From Candidatus Planktophila versatilis (GTDB lineage: Bacteria; Actinomycetota; Actinomycetes; Nanopelagicales; Nanopelagicaceae), in assembly GCF_002288265.1 (NCBI RefSeq), contig NZ_CP016778.1, positions 310,001 through 374,000 on the forward strand: a stretch of 64,000 nucleotides of DNA, given 5' to 3'. Within the stretch, counting starts at the first letter, position 1. Every line of letters begins with the position of its first letter. The notes below the pieces were generated by a model. That model had not been told where the DNA came from. It did not search any database and saw nothing but the letters and a program-made list of their open reading frames with translations. The position numbers were made by a program, and so were the translations under genes. Shown here piece by piece: positions 16,305-24,997 of this stretch.

Positions 16305-18364
16305 GAACGGTTATGTCTATCGACGAAGTGATCTTGAAAGTTAACTAGGAGATTTCCATCATGATCTTTAATATTTCGAACCCACTTGTTTTCATCCGTT
16401 AGTTTCCATGTTGAATACTTATCTGAGACCGAGTCATCAAGAATTGCAGCAAGTCGCTGCTTATGCTTTTCAGATTCGATGAGCACCAGTGATTCCACTC
16501 GGCGATCGAGGTTTCGGTGCATCATGTCGGCGCTGCCGATGTAGTAATCCTCAGCTCCACCGTTGCGGAAATAATAAATACGTGAGTGCTCTAAGAATCT
16601 TCCTAAAATTGAGCGAACCTTGATGTTCTCCCGGCGAGCTTGGGTATTTAAGCGAATTGAGCAAATACCACGCACCACAATTTCAACTTTTACACCTGCG
16701 TCAGCTGCTTCATAGAGGTGATCGATAATCTCTTCATCAAGAAGTGAGTTGAGTTTAAATCTAATCCAGGCCGGCTTGCCATCGAGGTGATTGCGGGTCT
16801 CTCGCTTGATTCGAGCAATCAATCCTTTTCGCATACTGTGTGGGGCAACGAGAAGACGGGAATACTCATGCTTAGTTGAGTAACCAGAGAGTTCGTTAAA
16901 GAGACGAGAGAGATCTTCGCCCAAAATAGGATCAGCGCTAAGGATTCCAAGATCATCATAGAAACGGGCAGTCTTTGGGTTGTAGTTACCTGTGCCCACA
17001 TGGCAGTAACGGCGCAAATTCTCGCCTTCTTCACGCACCACTAGAGATAACTTCGCATGTGTTTTAAGACCCATAAGTCCATAAACAACATGCACGCCGA
17101 CTTCTTCTAGCTTTCTAGCCCAGCGCACATTTGCCATTTCATCAAAGCGAGCACGGATTTCAATCACCGCAAGTACTTGCTTGCCGGCTTCGGCAGCTTC
17201 AATCAGCGCCTGCACGATGGGTGAATCACCTGAAGTTCGGTAGAGGGTCTGCTTAATTGCCAATACATGTGGGTCTCGTGCTGCATTTTCTAGGAAATTC
17301 ACAACGGAGGTAGTAAAGGATTGATACGGGTGATGCAGCAGAATCTCACCTTTTCGAAGCGCGGTGAAGAAAGAATCACTTGAATCTAGATCAACATCGC
17401 GCAGCTCAGGTGCAGTCTCACTTCTAAATGGCGCATATTTCAGCTCCGGGAAATCAAGATCTGCAATCTGGTTCAGGCTGCGCAGATCAAGCGGCGAGTC
17501 ATATTTCAAGACATCGATAGGTTCGATTTTTAACTCATCCATGAGTTCGTTCAGAACTTCAGGATGAATGACCTTATCTACCTCAAGGCGCACGGGAGGC
17601 CCAAAGCGACGACGAGTAAGTTCCTTCTCCATCGTTTCCAGGATGTCATCGGTCTCATCTTCATCAAGGTCGAGGTCTTGATTTCGGGTTACGCGAAAGA
17701 AGAAGTGATCTTTGAGTGTGACACCGGGGAAGAGCTCCGAGAGATGCTCGGCAATAAGTTCGTCGATGAGCACAAAGCGAATCTTTGACTGATCTGAGGT
17801 GCGAATAAAGCGCGGAAGGTTGGTGGGGATTTTTACGCGCGCAAAGCTAATGTCTTGATCTTCACTAGATTCGATATTGATACCGATATTAAGTGAGAGC
17901 CCGGAAATATATGGAAATGGGTGTGATGGATCCACAACTAGGGGAGTCAGCACTGGAAAGACTCGCTTATCGTAATAATCCTTCAGCTGACTACGTTCTT
18001 CATCCGTGAGTTCGCTAATCTTGCAAAATTCAATGCCATGGGTAGCAAGCTCAGGGATGATGACATCTTTAAATCGCTCGGCTTGGATATTTACTAAATT
18101 CTGGGTGCGCTCAAGGACAATTTTCAGCAATTCTCTTGGTGTGTAACCGGCAGAGTTGGGTGTCGTCACGCCTCGCTCAATTTTTGCTTTCAGTGAGGCA
18201 ACGCGCACCATAAAGAATTCATCTAGATTTGAAGAGAAGATCGACAGAAAGCGCACTCGCTCGAGAAGTGGAATAGTGGGATCTTCTGTCAGTTCCAGCA
18301 CCCGAGTATCGAAATCGAGCCAGGTTAATTCTCTATCCTGGTAATTCGCTAACTGATCTCTCAC
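16301..18364 (-). CDS. ppk1: Polyphosphate kinase 1
   Basis: Makes polyphosphate from ATP. The 687-residue length and the order of N, head, C1 and C2 domains fit PPK1. The autophosphorylated histidine is at about residue 455 in CHVGTGNYNPKTARFYDD. The second conserved region DRRVESLVLIE lies near the C-terminus. It starts with GTG at 18364 without a ribosome binding site, behind CATTCT at 6 bases and a PHO-like triple repeat. mutT1 follows with an ATGA overlap. Polyphosphate storage under phosphate control is inferred. Confidence 0.95.
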   Translation of the reverse strand: MRDQLANYQDRELTWLDFDTRVLELTEDPTIPLLERVRFLSIFSSNLDEFFMVRVASLKAKIERGVTTPNSAGYTPRELLKIVLERTQNLVNIQAERFKDVIIPELATHGIEFCKISELTDEERSQLKDYYDKRVFPVLTPLVVDPSHPFPYISGLSLNIGINIESSEDQDISFARVKIPTNLPRFIRTSDQSKIRFVLIDELIAEHLSELFPGVTLKDHFFFRVTRNQDLDLDEDETDDILETMEKELTRRRFGPPVRLEVDKVIHPEVLNELMDELKIEPIDVLKYDSPLDLRSLNQIADLDFPELKYAPFRSETAPELRDVDLDSSDSFFTALRKGEILLHHPYQSFTTSVVNFLENAARDPHVLAIKQTLYRTSGDSPIVQALIEAAEAGKQVLAVIEIRARFDEMANVRWARKLEEVGVHVVYGLMGLKTHAKLSLVVREEGENLRRYCHVGTGNYNPKTARFYDDLGILSADPILGEDLSRLFNELSGYSTKHEYSRLLVAPHSMRKGLIARIKRETRNHLDGKPAWIRFKLNSLLDEEIIDHLYEAADAGVKVEIVVRGICSIRLNTQARRENIKVRSILGRFLEHSRIYYFRNGGAEDYYIGSADMMHRNLDRRVESLVLIESEKHKQRLAAILDDSVSDKYSTWKLTDENKWVRNIKDHDGNLLVNFQDHFVDRHNRS

Positions 18365-18370
18365 GGTCTA

Positions 18371-18376
18371 AGAATG
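18371..18376 (-). promoter_or_regulatory. -10 hexamer, leaderless ppk1 start
   Basis: Reverse-strand CATTCT ends 6 bases before the GTG start and lies just downstream of the PHO-like repeats. Confidence 0.45.
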
Positions 18377-18381
18377 TCCTA

Positions 18382-18414
18382 ATTCGGTAAATGGTAGGTA
18401 ACCAACTGGTGAAC
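18382..18414 (-). promoter_or_regulatory. PHO-box-like triple repeat upstream of ppk1
   Basis: On the reverse strand three adjoining 11-base units begin GTTCACC (from 18414), GGTTACC (from 18403) and ATTTACC (from 18392). They match the units at the senX3/phoU promoter and point towards ppk1, ending 5 bases before the -10 element. This suggests RegX3 activation of ppk1. Confidence 0.6.
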
Positions 18415-18472
18415 TACCCACTTTACAAGCACTCCACCCATTATGAGAAAAGAGCGCTGAGCCTAAGCCTGG

Positions 18473-19420
18473 CTAGAACCTGGCGCGAAGTTGATCAAGG
18501 GCTCTTTGCACAAAGAGTGAAGTCTCCAGTGGAAGCACCCAACTCTCTTGTCCTTGAATTTTCTTGCCAAAATTTTCAATCATGAGCTGGTAGGGATCAA
18601 CTGCATCAAATTCTTCAATGTTTTCACCTAAGCGCAATTGACTTTGTGAGTTCCACGATGTGAATGCTTCTTTGCCAACAAGTTCAACTGATTCTTTCTC
18701 GCCGTGCACAATCAAGCTTTGATTTTCTGGCATCTCAAAGGAGGCCACACCTTGTGCAGTAATAGAGCCAGCAAAGCGCAGCTGCCAGGTGGTGGTCAGA
18801 TCAATTCCGGTCGGCCCCGTCGTGACATCACACTTTTGAATCTCCATCTGCGCGTTATCACCAACTAAGGCTGCCATGGCATGCAGTGGATACACGCCAA
18901 CATCAAAGAGCGCTCCACCTCCCATAGCCGGTGAGAGTCGATAGTTGCCGTCAATGTTTGCTGGGAAAGTAAATGATGACTCAATCGAGTGCAACTTTCC
19001 GATATTTCCAGCTTTCACATAATCAACTAACCGTGCCATGCGTGGATGCCAACGTGACCACACTGCTTCAACGAGCAATCGATCATTTTCTCGGGCAGTC
19101 TTCACCATAAGCTCAACTTCACTTGAGTTAATAGCAAATGGTTTTTCACATAAGACATGCTTACCTGCCTTAAGTGCGGCAACGCTCCACTGGCAATGTA
19201 AGTGATTGGGAAGGCTGATATAGACGGCATCAACTAACGGATCATTGATTAGCGCTTCGTAACTTTCATGAATTGTTACAGGGTTCAGTGCTCGTGATCG
19301 CGCCGAGTCTCGACTAGCCACTGCCTGCACGATCGCATCCGATGCAGCATGCATCGCTGGTGCGATTGCTTTAGTTGCAATCCACCCTGCACCCAGCAGC
19401 CCCCAGCGAGTGTTCGTCAT
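18473..19420 (-). CDS. Gfo/Idh/MocA family oxidoreductase
   Basis: NAD(P)-dependent sugar or cyclitol dehydrogenase. The Rossmann start RWGLLGAGWIATK and the CEKPFAINSSE motif (about 93) with the catalytic lysine are clear. The C-terminal domain is of the Gfo type, and the length of 315 is normal. Its start overlaps the stop of a second Gfo/Idh gene (ATGA), so the two are coupled. Substrate is unknown; the wider neighbourhood points to carbohydrate or sugar-acid use. Confidence 0.85.
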   Translation of the reverse strand: MTNTRWGLLGAGWIATKAIAPAMHAASDAIVQAVASRDSARSRALNPVTIHESYEALINDPLVDAVYISLPNHLHCQWSVAALKAGKHVLCEKPFAINSSEVELMVKTARENDRLLVEAVWSRWHPRMARLVDYVKAGNIGKLHSIESSFTFPANIDGNYRLSPAMGGGALFDVGVYPLHAMAALVGDNAQMEIQKCDVTTGPTGIDLTTTWQLRFAGSITAQGVASFEMPENQSLIVHGEKESVELVGKEAFTSWNSQSQLRLGENIEEFDAVDPYQLMIENFGKKIQGQESWVLPLETSLFVQRALDQLRARF

Positions 19421-20448
19421 CGCAATAGTGAAGGTGTTATGGAACGGCCATTTGATTGCGCTGACTCTTCAGCTGCCTGCATGATTGCAACAACATCTCG
19501 GGATTGGGCGGTGGTGACATTCATTGGGATGTTGTTCTGTAAATAGGCGACAACGCTTTGGTGGAATGAATAAGGAGTAGGGGCGGTGTTGGTGATTACT
19601 TCCGATGTGCCATCGGCGCGATGGATTGTCAGAATTGCCGGTAAATCAGCGGGGGCTGACCCGGCAGCTGGATCCCAGTTACCGATAATCGCTCCCGTTG
19701 TTCCTAATACATAGAACTTTGGTTTACGAGCTGCGGCAAGATCTGAATTGGTAAAAGTTGCGCGAGCCCCACCTGCGAAGGTGATTGAAACATCTGCGTG
19801 GTCGGCATTTGTGACATGGGTCCAGAGTCGTTTTTGATTAATTCCGGTGACTGAATCCACCTTCCCCGGAATGATTGCCAAAATTTGATCAATGAAGTGA
19901 CTGCCCCAGTCAAAGATGGCACCACCTGAGACTTCGACCATTGAGTGCCAATATGAACATGGCTTGGAGTAACCGCCGACAAAGCTCTCGTAAGAGAAGA
20001 CTTCACCGATACTTCCATCATCAATAAGTTTCTTCATCGTCACAAAATCGGCATCAAAGCGACGGTTTTGATAGACAACGAGCAGCAGGTTCTTTGCGGC
20101 AGCCAACTCCATCAATTCGTCACACTCTTGCACCGTCAGCGCCATTGGTTTTTCCAAGATCACATTAATTCCGCGGGCTAGTGACTCCTTCGCCCATTGA
20201 TAATGGCTGTTGGGTGGAGTTGAGATGACAACAAGTTCAAGTAGCCCAGAATCGAGCATCGCAGTTGAATCGGCAAAGGTTGTGACATCAGGTGCTAAGA
20301 GTTGCGCAGCAGCTAATCGCTCCGGATTTGTATCAGCCACAGCTACAAGGTGCAGACCTGGCGTTGCTGCGATTGCACGGTTGTGTTCATCACCGATTGC
20401 CCCATATGCGAGCAAGCCAACGCTTATCGCGCCGGAACTTTTGGACAT
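19417..20448 (-). CDS. Gfo/Idh/MocA family oxidoreductase
   Basis: Second NAD(P)-dependent dehydrogenase of this superfamily, 343 residues. It has VGLLAYGAIGDEHNR at the nucleotide-binding loop and LEKPMALTVQE with the catalytic lysine near residue 100. YQNRRFDADF after it is common in myo-inositol or scyllo-inositol type members, but substrate cannot be fixed. AAGGGG about 6 bases before the ATG is a fair ribosome binding site. First gene of a two-gene unit with the dehydrogenase downstream. Confidence 0.85.
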   Translation of the reverse strand: MSKSSGAISVGLLAYGAIGDEHNRAIAATPGLHLVAVADTNPERLAAAQLLAPDVTTFADSTAMLDSGLLELVVISTPPNSHYQWAKESLARGINVILEKPMALTVQECDELMELAAAKNLLLVVYQNRRFDADFVTMKKLIDDGSIGEVFSYESFVGGYSKPCSYWHSMVEVSGGAIFDWGSHFIDQILAIIPGKVDSVTGINQKRLWTHVTNADHADVSITFAGGARATFTNSDLAAARKPKFYVLGTTGAIIGNWDPAAGSAPADLPAILTIHRADGTSEVITNTAPTPYSFHQSVVAYLQNNIPMNVTTAQSRDVVAIMQAAEESAQSNGRSITPSLLR

Positions 20449-20485
20449 TCAAACCCCTTTTTATTGTGCACTATTGCACTTCGAG

Positions 20486-20559
20486 TGAGGCGGGTCGGGC
20501 TCGAACCGACGACGACCAAATTATGAGTTTGGGGCTCTAACCAACTGAGCTACCGCCTC
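20486..20559 (-). tRNA. tRNA-Met (CAT), elongator-like
   Basis: On the reverse strand the acceptor GAGGCGG (20559-20553) pairs with CCGCCTC (20493-20487), with discriminator A at 20486 and no encoded CCA. The anticodon stem CCAAA/TTTGG holds loop CTCATAA, giving CAT at 20525-20523. The D arm TAGCTCAGTTGGTTAGAGC and T arm GGTTCGAGCC are canonical. The same anticodon is used by tRNA-Ile2 after lysidine modification, so that identity is not excluded. It does not look like initiator tRNA. Confidence 0.9.
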
Positions 20560-20569
20560 GTCGGGCGCA

Positions 20570-20575
20570 ATCTTA
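20570..20575 (-). promoter_or_regulatory. -10 hexamer of tRNA-Met
   Basis: Reverse-strand TAAGAT lies 10 bases before the mature tRNA 5' end. The -35 is poorly defined. Confidence 0.4.
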
Positions 20576-20662
20576 CGGGGTGGGGCCACGAGTATCGAGC
20601 CAAGGATTTCTGCAGAGCTTTTATGAGTTGTAAAACCACTTTAATTGGTGGAGCGCAGACCT

Positions 20663-21403
20663 TTACCCGCGTCCACTAAATGGCATCTTGGTAGCCATCA
20701 CAGTTATAAATGGCACATTTGAAGTCAAGGGCAAACTAGCCATGAAAGCTACGGCATCTGCCACATTTTGTGGATCTATCGTTGGCTCAATCTTCGTTGA
20801 TCCATCTGCTTGAGTTGCGCCAACTCGCATCACTTCAGCCATATCTGTATTGGCATTACCAATATCTATTTGGCCAACGGCGATATCAAAAGCGCGACCA
20901 TCGAGTGAGGCGGTCTTGGTTAGTCCGGTCACAGCGTGTTTTGATGCTGTGTATGCCGATGAATTCGGGCGAGGAATTTGGGCAGAGATAGAACCGTTGT
21001 TGATGATGCGCCCACCCATCGGCGATTGAGTTTTCATGAGAGCAAATGCTTGTTGGGTGCAGTAGAAGACGCCAGAGATGTTTACATCCACTACCTTCTG
21101 CCAATCTTCAACTTTTACATCCTCTAACGGAACTCCCGGAATCACTACCCCAGCATTATTAAAAAGTAGGTCTACCCGACCGAAACTACTTTTGATTTGT
21201 GCAAAAAGAGATTTAACTGATTCGGGATCACTCACATCGCAGACAATGCCGACAGATCCGCCACCTGCTTCTTTAGCGACAGCGTCGATTGCAACCTTGT
21301 CACGTCCTGCAGCAACTACTAGCCAACCCTTTTGTGCCAGGGTAATGGCAGTAATACGACCCACGCCACGGCCTGCTCCTGTTACGACTGCAATCTGCTT
21401 CAT
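20663..21403 (-). CDS. Short-chain dehydrogenase/reductase (SDR)
   Basis: Classical SDR of 246 residues: TGAGRGVG cofactor loop near the N-terminus, NNAG at about 87-90, catalytic serine in NNGSIS and YTASK (about 152-156). It overlaps the stop of the upstream DenD-like gene as ATGA, so the two are coupled. It probably oxidises or reduces a sugar, sugar acid or polyol handled by the same pathway. Specificity is not readable from sequence. Confidence 0.85.
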   Translation of the reverse strand: MKQIAVVTGAGRGVGRITAITLAQKGWLVVAAGRDKVAIDAVAKEAGGGSVGIVCDVSDPESVKSLFAQIKSSFGRVDLLFNNAGVVIPGVPLEDVKVEDWQKVVDVNISGVFYCTQQAFALMKTQSPMGGRIINNGSISAQIPRPNSSAYTASKHAVTGLTKTASLDGRAFDIAVGQIDIGNANTDMAEVMRVGATQADGSTKIEPTIDPQNVADAVAFMASLPLTSNVPFITVMATKMPFSGRG

Positions 21404-22398
21404 TTGCTTCGCCCCGGAATCTTTCCATCTAGTTCGTCATCAATATGGACCTGAATAATCTCATCAAGTGTATTTTCAGCTTTAAAGCCAAGTGCTCTAG
21501 CTCTTGCACTTGTAATGTCGGGGAAGTTCCAGTTAGAGAGCATTTTTTCGATCACAGGATCAGGCTCATCTTTGATGAGTGCAACAATCTCATCTCCCGC
21601 CACCCTGCGAAGTGCATCAATTTCATCACCGACCGTGCCCCAAACCCCAGGCATCATCATTGCTCTGTTATCACCGAGAACCGATGTATCTAAATTCGCT
21701 GCATGGACAAGAAAACCAACTGCCGAACGAGGTGAAGCGAAATAGTTAGTAGCACTCTTTGAAGCAGGAAGTATGGCCTCTATTCCAACAAGTGGCTCGC
21801 GGAGAATATTTGAGAAGAATCCAGAGGCAGCCTTATTAGGTTTTCCTGGGCGAACGCAGATTGTGGGAAGTCGCAGACTTACGCCGTCGACAAAACCCCG
21901 TCGGCTATAGTCGTTGACAAGCAGCTCTGAAATTGCTTTCTGAGTGCCATAACTAGTACGAGGCTGCAGATGAAAATCATCATGGATGATCTCTGGGTAA
22001 GGCCCGCCATAAACGGCGACAGATGAGGTGAAGACTAATCGCGGCATGTAACCGTTACCAGTAAGACGAATTGCCTCAAGGATGTTCTTAATTCCCTCTA
22101 CATTGACGCTGTAACCCTTTTCGAAATTAGCCTCTGCCTCACCTGACACAACAGCAGCGAGATGAAAAATGACATCTGGCTTATTTGTAATGAGAGATTG
22201 TGCAATTACGGGGTTTGTAATATCTGCAACTACTGGTTTTATTGGAAATTTTGCCGTGGTCGATAACGCTGGAGCCGCAAAGGCATCTGCCAGTGTAAGT
22301 TCAGCTATCTCTCGATTACCGAGCTTGCCTGAGCGCGCTAAGTTGTGGGCTAATTTCTGCCCGACCATGCCGCCACCACCGATAATCAAAATTCTCAT
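21400..22398 (-). CDS. denD: NAD-dependent epimerase/dehydratase-fold dehydrogenase, DenD-like (D-erythronate dehydrogenase)
   Basis: Extended SDR of 332 residues. GGGGMVGQ is the cofactor loop, with FHLAAVVSGEAEANFEKG, SSVAVYGG, SYGTQKAISELLVNDYSRRGFVDG (YxxxK site) and LRLPTICVRPGKPN. The run SYGTQK to VDG and VRPGKPN is characteristic of the DenD branch, whose described members oxidise D-erythronate. No erythronate kinase, isomerase or decarboxylase partner is in the window. It heads a two-gene reverse unit with the SDR, behind a leaderless-type promoter. Confidence 0.75.
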   Translation of the reverse strand: MRILIIGGGGMVGQKLAHNLARSGKLGNREIAELTLADAFAAPALSTTAKFPIKPVVADITNPVIAQSLITNKPDVIFHLAAVVSGEAEANFEKGYSVNVEGIKNILEAIRLTGNGYMPRLVFTSSVAVYGGPYPEIIHDDFHLQPRTSYGTQKAISELLVNDYSRRGFVDGVSLRLPTICVRPGKPNKAASGFFSNILREPLVGIEAILPASKSATNYFASPRSAVGFLVHAANLDTSVLGDNRAMMMPGVWGTVGDEIDALRRVAGDEIVALIKDEPDPVIEKMLSNWNFPDITSARARALGFKAENTLDEIIQVHIDDELDGKIPGRSK

Positions 22399-22404
22399 AT
22401 CTTT

Positions 22405-22410
22405 ACCCTA
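22405..22410 (-). promoter_or_regulatory. -10 hexamer, leaderless denD start
   Basis: Reverse-strand TAGGGT ends 6 bases before the ATG at 22398. Confidence 0.5.
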
Positions 22411-22586
22411 GAGGAAAAGTTTTAATATTCCAAGGAAAATCGGTGATGGGTGCGATTATGCGGACTGACTCATTTATGAGTTCATCGTTCCCTTTATTTT
22501 TCTTAGCCTCTCAGAACTCGTTCTACATCAATCGGCAAAATAAACGTTAAGGGTGGAGCAACTATGCAAAATTACCCGCATTGAGT

Positions 22587-23624
22587 TCAATACTTTTCTC
22601 TCAACCAATCTCGCCAGATGACCACTTGTTCTTCAATGAGTAATGATTCCCCTAAACCCCTTGGAATTCGCTGATCATGCTCTGGAACATAGGGGATAGT
22701 GATGGGTTTTTTCGCTAAATCTGCGCTGAGATTTTTCACAGGCTTTGAAAAAACTTTACCGACAAGCTCTGCCCAATGACTGAGTTCACGGCCCTTATCT
22801 GAACCAATATGAATCGAACCAGCTTGACCCAACCCCAAGACGTAGATCAAAGCGCTAGCCATGTCAGCGGCGTATTCGTAAGATCTCACGGTAGCTGGGT
22901 TTACTGCGAGGTTAATTTCATCTTCATACATCCCCGAATGCATAAAATTACCTATGGAGTAATGCTCCTGAAGTGGCACTCTCGGGCCCATAAAGGAGAA
23001 TAACCTGGCGTTAATTCCTTTCACTGCCCCTTCAATGGTGGCAGCTTCAATCAATTTCTCGGTTTCAATTTTTGCTCTCGCATACTCGCTATCAACTTCA
23101 TCAGAAGGGTCAAGATCTCGCCTTGGCCAATTGAGGGGAATGTTCTCCAAGGAGCTAGGTGATTTTTCATAGATAGCACCGGAACTTGTATGCAAAAAAA
23201 TCGGCGGGACATCTTGTTTTTTCGCAATCTCAAGTAAATTTTGAGCACCTGTAACACTTGACTCAAAAACATTTCCTAGGTCACCAGCCCGAGTGGCGGT
23301 AGTCGTCGGAGTAGCGGCATGAACAATGTGAGTAAAGGTACCTGCGATTTCTTTGCACACCCTTATATCTGACTCAATGATCTTCACATTTTTCTTTGAC
23401 GTCAGATCAATCCAAGCGTTGACTTTAGATGCATTACGAGTGATCCCAGTGATTTCAATCTTTAAACCGAACTCTTTATTGAGATGCATTAATGATTCAA
23501 CTAACCACGATCCGACAAATCCCGTCATGCCAGAAATCAGAAAGGAGGCTTTCTCAAGATTAATGTCATTTTCTTGGAAATACTTTGCAACCAAATCAAG
23601 ATCGGCTTTCGGCAAAGATTTCAT
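22587..23624 (-). CDS. NAD-dependent epimerase/dehydratase
   Basis: Extended SDR of 345 residues with ISGMTGFVGSWLVESL (cofactor loop), HAATPTTTATRAGD, TSSGAIYEKSP and the active-site EYARAK. The N-terminal 25 residues before the fold are unusual in length. It resembles nucleotide-sugar or sugar-acid epimerase/reductases, but I do not recognise a subfamily. It is transcribed alone, away from the ABC transporter, behind TAGCAT at 6 bases. The 188 bases after its stop towards denD hold no gene I can support. Confidence 0.75.
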   Translation of the reverse strand: MKSLPKADLDLVAKYFQENDINLEKASFLISGMTGFVGSWLVESLMHLNKEFGLKIEITGITRNASKVNAWIDLTSKKNVKIIESDIRVCKEIAGTFTHIVHAATPTTTATRAGDLGNVFESSVTGAQNLLEIAKKQDVPPIFLHTSSGAIYEKSPSSLENIPLNWPRRDLDPSDEVDSEYARAKIETEKLIEAATIEGAVKGINARLFSFMGPRVPLQEHYSIGNFMHSGMYEDEINLAVNPATVRSYEYAADMASALIYVLGLGQAGSIHIGSDKGRELSHWAELVGKVFSKPVKNLSADLAKKPITIPYVPEHDQRIPRGLGESLLIEEQVVIWRDWLREKY

Positions 23625-23630
23625 GTGCTA

Positions 23631-23636
23631 ATGCTA
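23631..23636 (-). promoter_or_regulatory. -10 hexamer, leaderless epimerase start
   Basis: Reverse-strand TAGCAT ends 6 bases before the ATG at 23624. Confidence 0.45.
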
Positions 23637-23872
23637 TGTTCGATTGGAACTAGTTCGCCCCTTGGACTCAGGCGCTTAATAACTCTTTAGATAGGTCATG
23701 CAATCTCATCTGTTTCAAAGCGAGTTGGAGGGATGAAGGCGTGAGGTTTTCTCCACTCAGATGACTCGGCTGGGTTTGTCTCGGGAGGACCTGACCTAGC
23801 GCCACCCCTAGATGATGAGCGTGGGCAGATGAGAGCGGATAGAAGATTGTGGTGAATTCTTGAGAAAAAGGG

Positions 23873-23901
23873 TTGACCTTATTGGCGATAGGGATTTGAA
23901 T
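23873..23901 (+). promoter_or_regulatory. Promoter of the sugar ABC operon
   Basis: TTGACC at 23873-23878, 17-base spacer, TTGAAT at 23896-23901. The transcript would carry a leader of about 40 bases with an AAGGGGG ribosome binding site. Confidence 0.5.
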
Positions 23902-23916
23902 AGCTGAAGTTTCTTT

Positions 23917-23935
23917 TGGAAACGATTCTAGAATC
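23917..23935 (+). promoter_or_regulatory. Candidate operator (LacI-family-like) before the sugar ABC operon
   Basis: TGGAAACGATTCTA (23917-23930) has the central CG and partial dyad typical of LacI-family operators. It overlaps a perfect 12-base palindrome GATTCTAGAATC (23924-23935). The position between promoter and ribosome binding site suits repression. No LacI gene is in the window. Confidence 0.4.
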
Positions 23936-23946
23936 AAGGGGGAAAG

Positions 23947-24987
23947 ATGAAGAGTTTGAAGAAGAAAGCCTCAATGCTCGCAGTGGCCTCACTGCTTGGA
24001 ATGGGTTTAAATAGCACTAGCGCACAAGGCGCTGAAGTTGTAATCGGAATGAGTTCACCATCTCTTGCAGATGCCGGGCAGCAAGTTATTGCAGCTGGCG
24101 TTAAGACCTGGGTGGCAAAGCAAGGCTGGACACTCGTTGCTAAGAACGCAAATGGTGTCGCCAAAGATCAGGCAACACAGATTGAAGCACTCATTGAGCA
24201 AAAAGTTAGCGCGATTATTCTGGTTCCAGCAGATGCAGCAGCAATTTGCGCACCTATAGCTAAGGCTGAAGCAGCTGGTATTCCTGTCTTTGCAATCGAC
24301 AGATTGCCAGATGGCTGCAAAGTTGCAGCAACTGTGTTGGCAGATAATTACCTAGCTGGCCAAGACTCCGGTAAGGCAATGGTCAAACTTCTTACTAAGA
24401 AGTATGGATCAGCAAAGGGTATCGTCCTTGAGATTCAAGGCGACATGTCAAGCATCACCGCCCAAGACCGTGGAAACGGATTTGATGATGTTATTAAGAA
24501 GTATCCAAAGATAACTCTCATCAAGAAGCCAACTAAATGGACTGAGGCTGAATTCTCTAAAGCCACACGTGACGTTGCATCAACTAAAAAACTTGATGGT
24601 ATCTACATGCACTCCGACTGTGTCGGTTCAGTTGTAGTGACAACAGCACTGAAATCCGTTAACAAGCTCTTCAAGCGTGGAAATGCAAAGCATGTATTCC
24701 TTACCGGAGTAGATGGATGCTCAGCCACAATGAAGGTATTCCGCGATGGGTATTTTGATGCAACCTCAAGCCAGGCCTTGCCTGATTTCGGGTCAGTAAC
24801 AAATCTTGTCAAGGTTGTACTTGAAGGTGGATCAATCACTGAAGGCGCTTTTGCTGCTGAAGGTGCTTCAGGACCAATCTCTGGAAAGATCAAGAACGGC
24901 CCAGCTGGCCCAACATTGGCGTTGAAGACAATTCCGGTTACACCGGCAAATGTCGACAACACCGCTTTGTGGGGTAATGCTAAGTAG
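23947..24987 (+). CDS. Sugar ABC transporter substrate-binding protein
   Basis: Periplasmic-binding-protein type (ribose/xylose cluster, Peripla_BP_4 fold), 346 residues. A signal peptide of about 28 residues ends STSAQGAE with no lipobox cysteine, which is odd for a one-membrane cell. The mature part starts VVIGMSSPSLADAGQQ and has IEQKVSAIILVPADAAA and GIPVFAIDRLPDGC. The operon continues with ATPase and permease after a strong hairpin. The ligand is not deducible; neighbours suggest a sugar, polyol or sugar acid. Confidence 0.88.
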   Translation: MKSLKKKASMLAVASLLGMGLNSTSAQGAEVVIGMSSPSLADAGQQVIAAGVKTWVAKQGWTLVAKNANGVAKDQATQIEALIEQKVSAIILVPADAAAICAPIAKAEAAGIPVFAIDRLPDGCKVAATVLADNYLAGQDSGKAMVKLLTKKYGSAKGIVLEIQGDMSSITAQDRGNGFDDVIKKYPKITLIKKPTKWTEAEFSKATRDVASTKKLDGIYMHSDCVGSVVVTTALKSVNKLFKRGNAKHVFLTGVDGCSATMKVFRDGYFDATSSQALPDFGSVTNLVKVVLEGGSITEGAFAAEGASGPISGKIKNGPAGPTLALKTIPVTPANVDNTALWGNAK

Positions 24988-24997
24988 TTGAGTTAAA

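Larger units (their letters stand above)
23625..23946. other. Intergenic region between epimerase and sugar ABC transporter
   Basis: 322 bases without a convincing gene. The left end holds the reverse leaderless promoter of the epimerase (TAGCAT 23631-23636). The right end holds the forward promoter, a LacI-type operator candidate and the AAGGGGG ribosome binding site of the binding-protein gene. An 89-codon reverse frame (23668-23937) starts with TTG, shows no family pattern and covers the promoter, so I do not call it. Confidence 0.5.

Noticed and set aside
18391-18585. Forward 64-codon frame between ppk1 and the Gfo/Idh gene
   Set aside because: Lies antisense over the PHO-like repeats and the end of the dehydrogenase gene; no family pattern.
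18473-20485. tRNA-Met as integration site of the dehydrogenase block
   Set aside because: No direct repeat of the tRNA 3' end, integrase or other mobility gene was found.
23668-23937. Reverse 89-codon open frame upstream of the sugar ABC operon
   Set aside because: TTG start, no recognisable domain, covers the forward promoter and operator region; composition looks non-coding.
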